A stretch of DNA of 64,000 bases from Hexactinellida sp. DTS-2022 (taxonomy: Eukaryota; Porifera; Hexactinellida): the NCBI GenBank assembly GCA_028753945.1, contig JAPNXP010000006.1, positions 620,001 through 684,000 of the forward strand. The letters are read 5' to 3'. Shown in pieces: positions 54,706-64,000 of the stretch; the first letter of the stretch is position 1, and each line of letters begins with the position of its first letter. The notes beneath the pieces are model-generated. The model made no database searches and was not told where the DNA came from. It saw nothing but the letters and a program-made list of their open reading frames with translations. The translations under genes and the position numbers were made by a program.

Positions 54706-57700
54706 CTATACAGATCCCTTAACCACTAGCACCACGATGTGGTCCTCTCGGAAGTGTTCCTCTCCCAGGTCGGGCACTGCCTGCTGCAGGAGTTCGTGCG
54801 AGAAGTTGCACGGCGGAAATGCGTGCAGCACTCCGGTCGTGTCTGGGTCCGGGGCCGGGCTGATGGCGCCCGTCTCTCCCTCCTCCTTGCCTAGGGGGGA
54901 ATTTAGAATATACAAATTCTGATTAAAGATTTGTATACTACATAGTCTGATTACTCTAGGTGCACAATTTCTAATCATTACGATCATTTCTCACTGAGAT
55001 ACAGCCACATTCCAATTTGTTCCACTTGTGCCACAAGTGGCAAGTGGTTTGGCCACTTATGCCACTTCATGGATATTGTATAAAATTCACTTAAAATATC
55101 ATAGATATGATGTTGAGAATCATGGCAATATATTTAAAGTCATTTTAGAATAGTTTAAACAGACAACAAACTATTTGAAGCATATTATGTCTGGAATATA
55201 ATTCCTGTTGTTCAAATACACTTGGCCGGTCAGTGTATATGTATAGTGGAAGAGGGTAGTTGTGTTCGAGTAATAGCAAGTCGCATTTAGCACGAAATTT
55301 ACTTGCTAATAGGTGAACTTGCATTATTTGCATTATTTGCATTATTTGCATTATTGCTCGAACTTGCATTTTTGCTAATAGGCGAACTTGCTATTAGAGG
55401 AACATAATTAATATTTTTTAACAAAGTTTATATAGCAGTATGTATTTCTATGTTGGGTAAACTCGATTAATACCTACTTATTCTCATTCCCGAGGGGGTA
55501 CGTTATAACCGAGTTATAAGAACATGTTCCTTACTGATATTATCCTCCTGCTCATCAGCCGGAGTACCGGATAGCGCCACAATTCCGGCTGCATCTTTCT
55601 GCTTGAGATAGTTAACGAGACTGCGAATGGGTCTGTAGTTGGAGTCTGCGGGGGTCAGGGCTTGCTCCTGTCCGCTGGTGTGCGGCAGGGCTAGGAGGAG
55701 GGCGTGTCCGTCCGTGCCGGCGCCGGAGAGACGCTTGTTAACCTCCTCCAGACGCGAGCTCTCCAGACGGAGTCTCTGCGTCACGCGGAGCTGGTGCGTG
55801 CTCTCGGAGCCCTTCATTAGCTCCTCAACTACCTTCTCCTCTCCTGTTAGGCAGTCATTATACACAGTAGTTAGTTAGTCATTATACACAGTAGTTAGTC
55901 ATTATACACAGTAGTTAGTTAGTCATACGGTATAGTTAGTACAGTATACAGTAGAACCTCGTTAGTACGAACAGAAGCTAGTAGGGGACCGTCAAAATGC
56001 GTTCGCCTTATCCAAAAATTTGGTATACAATTGGCACGACGGTCACTACCAATAAGCCAAATCTCAATGTATTTCCCCGAATAAGCGTCCCGGCGCTTAT
56101 TGTTTTCGTGGAGCAAATTTACCTTCAATTATTTATAATCCAGAAAATAATTTTTGGTGGATTATAATAGTTCTCAGCGACAGTAAACATACATAAATTG
56201 CTTAAATAAGAAAATCACACTTCAGTTATCAACTAATGGGTATAAATTTTTATCATACAAATGCTTTTATATTGACCCGGGGCTTATTCATGGAAATATG
56301 GTATTAAACGACAGTATAGTATTGTATATAAATAGTGTATAAATAGTGTATAATACTATAAATGTATAAATAGTCTATTAACCGTCGATTAGGTGCATCT
56401 GAGTTGGGAAAGCAGTGTTCTTTAGCATAAAAGCTCCAAACCACACAAGAGGATATTTCCCTGCGAATTTTTCAATAGACGGTCCCTCCAATTCAACTGG
56501 CTCTGCTATCTCATCTCCCAATGCGTCCAAATCTCCCACACCCAATTCAGAATCCCTTCTGTCTCTCAAGGAGTCCAACTCTCCTAGAAATAACATAGAT
56601 ACAAGTTTGTACCTTTGGTATTCGGTATATTACTGTATAGTTTCAATAGTTTGTTAGTATTGAGCTCAAACTGCAATTCAGTTCAATGGTTTTGTATGTT
56701 AGTATCCATAATGCTTAATCTGCTTATTGTGAACAATTTTTCGTCTGCTTAATATGAAGTTGGTTTATTATTAAGAACAAGCCCTATGGTCCCAAATTAA
56801 CAACTTACATAGGGTTTGTATTAAGTTGAGTTCGCTTATTATGAACACAATTTTTGTTCCCTTGAATGTTCATAACAAAAGAACCTGGTTATAGTATATA
56901 CAGTAGAGTTTGCTATATTAGCAATTCCCCTATTAGCAATATTGCTTTATTAGCAACCGCTTTTCGGGTCCCAAGCGTGATAATACTGTTAATTTAATTC
57001 CCCTATTAGCAACTTCGCCTATTAGCAACCAGATTTAATGGCAAACCCGAGTTGCTAATATAGCAACTCCACTGTAATTACTATACTTTTGAAGAACCTA
57101 ACTGTATTATGACACAATATTTGGTCCCTTGAATGCTCATAACAAAGTACCTTGCTGTATTATAAGATTACATATGCATACGTACCTTCGTTATCCGCCA
57201 CATGCTCGTCGAGAGAGTACCTGCTCCCAAAGCTCCTCTGAGACCTGTGCTCCTCCCAGCTGGAGTCTGCGTCGTTAAACTCGCAGTCATCTCCCAGATC
57301 CGCCTCCAGCTCTCTAGGGCTCTCCTGTCTGCTGCGAGCTCGGTTCTCCGGCTATACAGTATAACCTCGTTAGTATAGTATAGTAGAGCATAGTTAGCGT
57401 TAGTATAATAAACATAGTTAGTACAGTAGAACCTCGTTAAATCGTTAGTATGAACATGGTTAGTACGAACTTTGCGAAGCCGGGTTTTATAGTAAACATT
57501 GGATTTAACGATACTCGTTTGGGCAAACTAAAAGGTCACTATATCCGAAATAGGTTCAAATACTACTACAGACTTCTGGGCAAGAGAAAAATTAGTGATT
57601 TTGATGTATTACTATAATTATCCCTGTATTGTATGTATGTAGTACCTGGAACTCCTCGTGGGAGCGTCTCCTGTACTTGCTGTGCTTGTAGCTCTCCTCA

Positions 57701-60700
57701 TCAGAGGAGCGGTGTCCCCGCTTCCGGTAGCTGGAGTTCTTACCGGAGTATTCAGGGACGGGAGAGGCCCGCTCCACGGACCGGGGCCTGCGGGGCGCGT
57801 GCAGCCCAGGCGAGCTCTCTACACGAATAGCATACAGCATATAACTAATGTATGTACTTATCCACCATTGGCACAGCTGTAATTTTAGATTTTTTTCGTT
57901 TAATTCCTATTTTTTGATAATAATCAATGTACAGTAGAACCTCTCGTTATAAAAAAGTGCTTGGAACCTGTAAATTATTTTGCTTTATTGGATATTCGTT
58001 AAAAGCGGATAAAAATTAATGCATCTAGTGCTCAGGAGGAATTTTTCGTTATATGCAGTTATTTAGCGATTCCCAACCTTTTTGGACCCCTTATAGCAAA
58101 TATTAGACATTCTGTGTGGACCCCCTCCCATTGATCGTAATACAAATTTGAGATATCATGGACCCCAGGTTGGGAACCAGTGTCAAGGCAAGAACTAACT
58201 TCTTCTGGGCTTGGCTTTAATGATGACCTCTCCCTCATATATGCCTCTGGTATCTCTGGGGACTCTCCTCCTCTTCTCATCGACAGATCCGCTCCGACTG
58301 AAGTCCACCCTCAGATTGTTCCCACCGCTCCTAAGCTTCCTGCCCCTCCAGTCCACTATGGCGGCGTAGCAGGAGTCTATGCTCTCGAAGGTTAGGAAGC
58401 AGTACGTGGTGTTGTTCAGGTACTCCATACGGCGCAACGGCCCGTATCTAAAGATAGAATATATAACTCGTTGTACGTACTTAAGTTTAGAGTAAATCCA
58501 GGGATGGAAAAAACAATAATTTTAAATATAATCAAAGAAGAAAAATCTAAAATTGCAGCTGTGCCGACAGTATTTTCGACAGGATATATAACCCTGGTGT
58601 TCGTACTAACGAGGTTCTACTGTACTTGGGGTACAGTGATGTTCACTGTTCACGTATAGCAAGTAGCATTTCCATGAAATTTCCTTGCTAATAAGCCAAC
58701 TCATTATTAAGGAACACATTTAACAATAAATGCCCGCTTGGGGCAGAAAATAACTTGCTAATAGACCAAATATTGCTATTAGCTTAAAAGTTAAAACCTC
58801 TATAAAAGTTTCCAAATCAAATTTGGAAGAAAAAAAAGTTGAAACCTTGACCAAATGGATATCATTATCACAATAGAAACAAGGGACTAATATTGCCATC
58901 CAATCTTACCTAGCGAACTCTCTCTCCAACTCCTGAGCATCTCCTCTTGTAGCTATCCCCCTAACAACGAGTTTGGTAGTTGGCATTCCTTTATTAAATG
59001 TTATGTAGAGTCTAGAAGCGCCTACATGCTTATTGTTCATAGTTTCCCTCGCGAATATCGCATCTCTGTTGAGAGAGTACTTCACCTGGAAAGCGAAGGA
59101 AAATATATAATCCTATGGTGCGAATTTCGCATTTCTATAGTGAAATGGTTAAGAGTTAGTTGTTCAATGGAGTAGTCATGTTACTCATGTTGTATAAAAA
59201 ATTTAGACCATGAGTTTTGAATTAGTACTACTATTAATACAAGCACCATGGTTGATCCATTGATATCTATATTACCCTGAGATATATATTGTTGTTATTG
59301 ATAAAGATTGAGGAAATTATGTGAGAAATAAGAACTCTGGTAGTATTTAAAAATACAACTAAGATAATTTATTATGAACTTTCAAGGGGCCAATATTTTT
59401 TTCATAATAGAGAGTCTTCATAATAAGCGAACTCACTTACGTATATAAACCATATGTAAGTTGTTAAATTAGGAAGATAGGGCTTGTCATAATAAAAAGT
59501 TTTCATATTAATTAAAAAGTATTCACGATAAGCAGACTTGACTGGAGTTTCAATTAAGTATAACCTGTCTATAACGGCAACTTATAATAGGTTCTCCACA
59601 TGACTCCATTATTATAATCAAGTATAGAGATCACATGTGCATAACGGCAATTTTAAGTCAGTCCTTTGGATGACCATTATTAGCAGTTTCTACTGCATGT
59701 CATTACTGTCTGTATAATACGTATATAGACTATCTACCTGCGCATAGGCACACTTGGTGTATCTGTTTAGCTTAATATCCAGGTCGATGAGGTGTCCGTA
59801 TCGCGAGAACACTCTCCTCAGTTCGGAGGCTGACACCTCGGGATCCAGGTTCCCGACTAGCAGGGTCCGCGAGGGGCTCACGGCCGGACTTCCGGTCCTG
59901 CCGGGGGGGAAGGAGGGAGGGGAGAGACGCCGGTTTCTGACGTAGCGATTAACGGAGGTGTTGTGGGAATCGAACTCCTCTTCCATGAATAGAGGAGACC
60001 TTTAGTTAGTATGATGATTATTAGAATTACTTATACACCGATCATCGGCGTTTGTATTAAATAACCTGGCTAGTTTCTACCGATGGTGTTTTTTATAAAC
60101 ATAAAAAAACAATCGGTAGAAAGTAGCCAGGTTTTTCATACAAACGCCGATGATCGGTAATACCGATGATCGCTGTATAAGTAAACTCTAATTATTATAC
60201 ACTTGTATAAGCAAACCATGGATGAATAAAAATCAATTTAAATTCAGAAGGAATCTACCTCATTGCTTCGAATTAATTGATTTTTTGTGGGCCATTTTAT
60301 CATCAATTTTTGAAAAATCCAGGAAATAATTGTTTCTTAGGATCTAATGGTGCGACAGTATAACCGAAGTTGCCAAAATCAAAGTAATTACACTCCAGTT
60401 ATGAACTTAAGTGTATTAATTTTATCATACAAGTGCCATTTTGATTGACCCGGCGCTTATTCGAATCAATACGGTATGTAGAATTCTTATACACTTGTAT
60501 AAGCAAACCATGGATTAATAAATATCAATTTAAAATTAGAACAATTTAATTATAGTAATAGATGTTCCAGTTATTTCAATGGTTTCTATATAGTCGTTGA
60601 ATTCTCATTTATTTCTATTTATAGCCATATTTAGTCATCCATGGTTTGTTTATAGAAATGACTTAGAACAGACCTTCTGTAGCTGAGGTCCTGCTCGCGA

Positions 60701-62211
60701 GAGGATTTGTTGCACCATTCAATTCGCAGAGGCTTGTCAAACACAAACATTTCTTGACACCTGTCAGGTTATAAACAATAATACAGTATTTAACAAATAA
60801 CAGATATTAGCAGATAACTTGGTAGGAACTAAAAAAACCCACAAATATCTCTTTTAAAATGAAATTCAACTATCAATTCCTATTTACTACAGGTGACTAT
60901 GATAGCTAATATAACACGGTTCAGGACGAAAATAATTATTTCCCCTAGCCTATATGGTGTGACTCAGATTTTCTTAACACATATCCCTGGTTAATATTAA
61001 CTAATAACTAATAACATATCCCTGGTTATTATTAACTAACAACACTGTACCTTGAATGGGCGTCCTGTGCCGCGTCATGAGACTCAAAATGCACAAACGC
61101 GTGTCTCGACTTTCCAAATCCAGCAACTCTCACTGTTATGCGACCAAACTTTTTAAATATATGATAGAGCGTCTCCTCCATGGTGGTGTCCCTCACGCTC
61201 TCCTCCAGATTCCCGATGCGCAGCACGTACAGCATCTCCATGTCTCTGTCGCGAGAGGCCGGCCCGAGGTCGAACTCGTCCAGGTGAGAATCTCTCACGT
61301 CTGTAATAACACAGGAATACCAATGTAAAGTAATACTACAGTCGACTCCGCTTAATAGAGCCACCTCGGGACCAGGTTATTTTGACCCGATTAAGCGGAG
61401 TTGACTGTACTTAGATTTTTTTCAATAAATCTCCCTGCTATTACAGTGGATGCCGGGTATAAGCAGATCGTCGGGAACTGCACTTAATGTGCTTAGAAAA
61501 AACTTATATGTAGACCATCTATTTCTAGACCAGGTTTTCTTACATATACATTATTATTACCCATAGACGGCAGGGCTTTTGGTCTACAAAATTTATAGAC
61601 GGTCTACAAAATTTATAGACGGTCTACAAAATTTTGGCTTATTTGTATGGGCTTTTATTTTATAGACCATCTAGATCTAAGGATGCTCATGTGCTTATAA
61701 CCAACATGTTCGTATAACCGACATAAAATATAGGGTATATGGCAACCGTTTTTCAAAATAAGTGTTCTTATATCCGATATGTTCTTATAACCGGTGTGCT
61801 TATCAGTGGTTCCAACCAGGGGTCCATAGAACCATGGTTTTATCCAGGAGCGCCCCATACGCCTAGTTATAACGGACTCAAATAATATTAAATAATATCC
61901 CAGGGATTCCCAATTTGAACCATGGACGGATGGACCCCTCCCATTGACCGTAATACAATTTTTTCGGTCTCACGGACCCAGGTTGGGAACCACTGATACA
62001 AACAATACAGTTACAAGCTACGCTTACTATCGAAGGTTTCTCTCCGTCCCAATCTCCCCTCTAGCCTCCGCTCCCGTCCGGTCGGTCTGCCCCTCTTGAA
62101 TTCCTCCAGGTACCCTGGGCCCTCTCTCCGGTCCCGCCCCAGACCCAGCCGGTCCGAGGGCGGCCGTCTGCCGTCGTAGTAGCGCGAGCGGATCCTATCT
62201 CGGTAGTCCAT
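54706..62211 (-). CDS. RBM15: RBM15/Spenito-type SPEN protein, 11 exons
   Basis: Exons (minus) 62211-62028, 61300-61051, 60760-60674, 59999-59738, 59085-58910, 58447-58200, 57818-57646, 57351-57186, 56583-56383, 55843-55535 and 54890-54706 join in phase to 746 residues. The N-terminus is Arg-rich. RRM1 (exons 2-3) has YVLRIGNLEESV and SRHAFVHFES. RRM2 (exons 4-5) has SRTLLVGNLDPEVSASELRR and FARETMNNKHVGASRLYITF. RRM3 (exons 5-6) has TTKLVVRGIA, TYCFLTFES and NNLRVDFSR. Exons 7-8 are an RS/acidic linker. Exons 9-11 form the SPOC domain: YPLVWFGAFMLKNTAFPTQM, ATDGHALLLALPH-like core (as GHALLLALP), and HAFPPCNFSHELLQQAVPDL with EDHIVVLVVKG at the end. RBM15 proteins guide m6A methylation and repress transcription through SPOC in the nucleus. 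Exon 3 uses a GTCTGT donor. RBM15 and RBM15B cannot be separated here. Confidence 0.95.
56901..57074. repeat. family F MITE in RBM15-like intron 8
   Basis: CAGTAGAGTTTGCTATATTA to TATAGCAACTCCACTG, TA-flanked, opposite in orientation to the copy at 7123-7309. Confidence 0.85.
58072..58182. repeat. hAT-like MITE, family D, in RBM15-like intron 6
   Basis: GCGATTCCCAACCTTTTTGG at the left and GGACCCCAGGTTGGGAACCA at the right. It ends about 18 bp from the exon 6 donor. Confidence 0.8.
60030..60184. repeat. long hairpin element in RBM15-like intron 3
   Basis: Arms pair over about 60 bp: ACCGATCATCGGCGTTTGTA with TACAAACGCCGATGATCGGT, and AACCTGGCTAGTTTCTACCG with CGGTAGAAAGTAGCCAGGTT, around a short AT loop. 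The right side repeats ACCGATGATCG once more. Confidence 0.92.
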
Positions 62212-62257
62212 ATAACCACAGTGCAACCTCGCTAGTACAACACGGGATATGTGAACC

Positions 62258-62433
62258 AAGGAATTATCCAGGAGCGCGAAACGCTCCTTTTAATTAAGGT
62301 ATGATTTTTGGTAAATTTGAATTTAGGAGCGCAAAAATTTGGAATCCTCTCCTATACCGTAACATTATTTGTGATTTAGGCGCATAAAATTGGATCAGAC
62401 AAGGATTAGGAGCGTATTTACAAATGGCTGAAT
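62258..62433 (+). repeat. family G repeat upstream of the RBM15-like gene
   Basis: AGGAATTATCCAGGAGCGCG at the left, TCTCCTATACCGTAAC inside, and a decayed right end (CAAATGGCTGAATAAG). It starts about 47 bp upstream of the RBM15-like ATG. Confidence 0.85.
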
Positions 62434-62474
62434 AAGTTATTACATTGATATAAAAATATTTTTAGTCCCCTCAA

Positions 62475-62805
62475 AACGCTAGGGCTTTAGGGACGTGGTC
62501 CCTAAAACGCTGGGCATCCCCAAAGCGCGCTTACACCGGTCCAGAAAATCCATGATAAACCCCTGTTAAGATAAGTTTGAAGAAAGCATCAATTATTTCA
62601 CATTAATCATTGAAAGGCTTTGAGGACCCCGTCCCTATATCGCTAGTGTTTTAAAGCCCAGGGGGCCCAAAACGCTAGCGATTTAGGGACGGGGTCCGTA
62701 AAACGCTGGGGTCCCCAAAACGCGTTTACACCGGTGTAAGCGAGTTATGGGAACCCAGCGTTTTAGGGCTCCTATCCCTCAATCGCTAGTGTTTTGGTCC
62801 GGCCG
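62475..62805. repeat. palindromic 'AACGCTAG...TTTAGGGAC' repeat block
   Basis: Phrases AAAACGCTAGGGCTTTAGGG, TTTAGGGACGGGGTCC, ACGCTGGG(C/G)TCCCC, TTACACCGGT and their reverse complements alternate over about 330 bp. It looks like one or two decayed fold-back elements. Confidence 0.75.
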
Positions 62806-63222
62806 GGCCAAATGGATCCCGGACCCAATATTTCTGACATTTTTGGTCCGGGTATATATTATTGTGTTCAATAGCCAATAGGGTATATATTCTAAATGAT
62901 GAGACATCATGAGAGCATATTTCAATATTGAGTAATCTAGAATGTATTCGTATAGTTAGGATATTGGGATATTTCGATCTTGCCAGCTCCGCAGGCGTCA
63001 ATTTGATTTAATGGAAAATCCAAAGATATAAAGATTTGTAAAAGATGCAACAAAGTTGCATCGTGTATGCTGAGCAGGCTTGGGCCTGATTACAATTACA
63101 ACATTTCCTGTAATCATAATCGTAATCATAATCAAGCTTGTTATGAAGGAACTAATCGTAATCGTAATCACTTACTAGTAATCATCCCCAGGACACAAGC
63201 AATAATACATGTAGGCACAAGC

Positions 63223-63405
63223 AGGGAATTATCCAGGAGCGCGAGACGCTCCTTTTGGAGCATGATTTTGGGAAAATTGAATTTAGGAGCGCGAAAATTT
63301 GGAATCTTCTCCTATACCGTAACATTAATTTGTGATTTAGGCGTATGAAAATTGGATCAGACCAGGATTAGGAGCGTATTTACAAATGGATGTATAATAC
63401 ACTGG
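63223..63405 (+). repeat. family G repeat
   Basis: Full copy: AGGGAATTATCCAGGAGCGC, CGAGACGCTCCTTTTGGAGC, GATCAGACCAGGATTAGGAG and the end TGTATAATACACTGG. Confidence 0.9.
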
Positions 63406-63845
63406 GCACAAGGTACAATAATTGGTTGGAGTGGATTCATAAGTAAGCTAATCTTCTAAATGATGAAGCATTTGATTAAACTTTTCTAAATGATGAAGAA
63501 TTTGATTAAACTCTTCTTAAGATATTGGCCCGTGAATATGCTCTGAGAGCTTAGCAAGTTCAAGTTGAAAATGAAAATAAACAAAGCGTACAGAGTAATG
63601 CATCAAATTTTGTGTTGAAATTGAAGTCTCCAGAATTTCGATCATTCGAGTACACACAATTTACAAGTTACACAATTTAGTTGTATTTTGAGTTTGAATA
63701 GTGAAAGCTATAAATAGTTTCAGAGCAATTATTCATTATTTTGAAAGAAGGAACATTTTGGTGACTGCCACGTGGTATCCAATAAAAGCAAATCAATGAT
63801 TTCCAATAACTCAACTAATAACATTACATTACAAGTTAGCATACA
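63406..63845. other. AT-rich DNA before the duplicated promoter
   Basis: No gene. A short direct repeat (ATGATGAAGCATTTGATTAA and ATGATGAAGAATTTGATTAA) lies at 63460-63510, and a TATAAATAG at 63711-63719 is not followed by an obvious ORF. Confidence 0.5.
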
Positions 63846-64000
63846 CAACCACAACACATAAGGATGGTATAATTCCCCACAAACAACCACGCTACACAAC
63901 TGAGATAGCTAATACAGTATGTCTGTGGTCACTGTAGACTCTAGGCACAGAACTAACAGTATATAATTAATGCTAGTGTACAATCTGAATTTATTGCACA
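63846..64000 (+). promoter_or_regulatory. inverted duplicate of the NHL copy 1 promoter and leader
   Basis: The last ~155 bp repeat, in reverse orientation, the 5' flank of NHL copy 1 (25530-25684). Shared phrases include GGTATAATTCCCCACAAACA, ACCACGCTACACAACTGAGA, TGTGGTCACTGTAGACTCTA, AACTAACAGTATATAATTA and CAATCTGAATTTATTGCACA. The TATA box is at 63960-63966. In NHL copy 1 the ATG follows the last shared base by about 30 nt, so the start codon of a further plus-strand NHL paralog would be expected just past the window end. Confidence 0.88.

Overview
The window is nuclear DNA of an invertebrate animal. Its spliced genes have standard GT-AG introns and the standard code, and they encode metazoan-type proteins: POMGNT1, ODAD4/TTC25, ANKMY1, an RBM15-type SPEN protein, EXOSC7 and KXD1. 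It also carries C-type lectin, collagen, NHL-propeller, TRP-channel and PDZ proteins. The sequence is AT-rich, and the intergenic and intronic DNA is packed with short inverted-repeat transposons (MITEs). An early-branching animal such as a sponge is plausible from the gene set and compactness, but that is inference; the species cannot be read from the sequence.

Layout. 1-5.5 kb: AT-rich DNA with one possible frameshifted small gene and a 1.35 kb satellite of a 16-bp unit containing GCATGC. 5.5-12.9 kb: a minus-strand pleckstrin-like gene (PH + DEP) and the plus-strand EXOSC7 gene, which may lie inside a long intron of the former. 13.7-18.1 kb (minus): POMGNT1, six exons. 18.6-23.1 kb (minus): ODAD4, six exons, with a four-level nest of transposons in intron 2. 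24.2-25.5 kb (minus): an intronless NHL-repeat protein. 26.8-29.5 kb (plus): an intronless ankyrin-TRP-like channel. 30.8-33.6 kb (plus): a secreted protein with two C-type lectin domains followed by a collagen tail. 34.5-35.7 and 39.9-41.2 kb (plus): two close NHL paralogs, the second nested antisense in an intron of ANKMY1 (36.1-45.6 kb, minus, seven exons). 46.7-47.0 kb: an unrecognised ORF. 48.6-50.1 kb (plus): an intronless single-PDZ protein with a NHERF-like ERM-binding tail. 51.7-52.2 kb (minus): KXD1. 53.6-53.9 kb: a weak ORF. 54.7-62.2 kb (minus): RBM15/Spenito-like, eleven exons. At 63.85-64.0 kb an inverted second copy of the first NHL gene's promoter and leader runs off the window, so another NHL paralog probably starts just beyond the end.

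Two gene classes stand out. Conserved housekeeping and ciliary genes are GC-richer and split by MITE-filled introns, and I saw no TATA box at those I looked at. The NHL, TRP and PDZ genes are AT-rich and intronless, with a TATA box about 60-80 nt before the ATG. The three NHL genes (a fourth implied) and the lectin suggest a fast-changing recognition or adhesion repertoire set among slow-changing core genes. That functional reading is inference. Spliced exon boundaries were placed by hand from GT-AG signals, unbroken phase and protein-family similarity; all chains keep phase.
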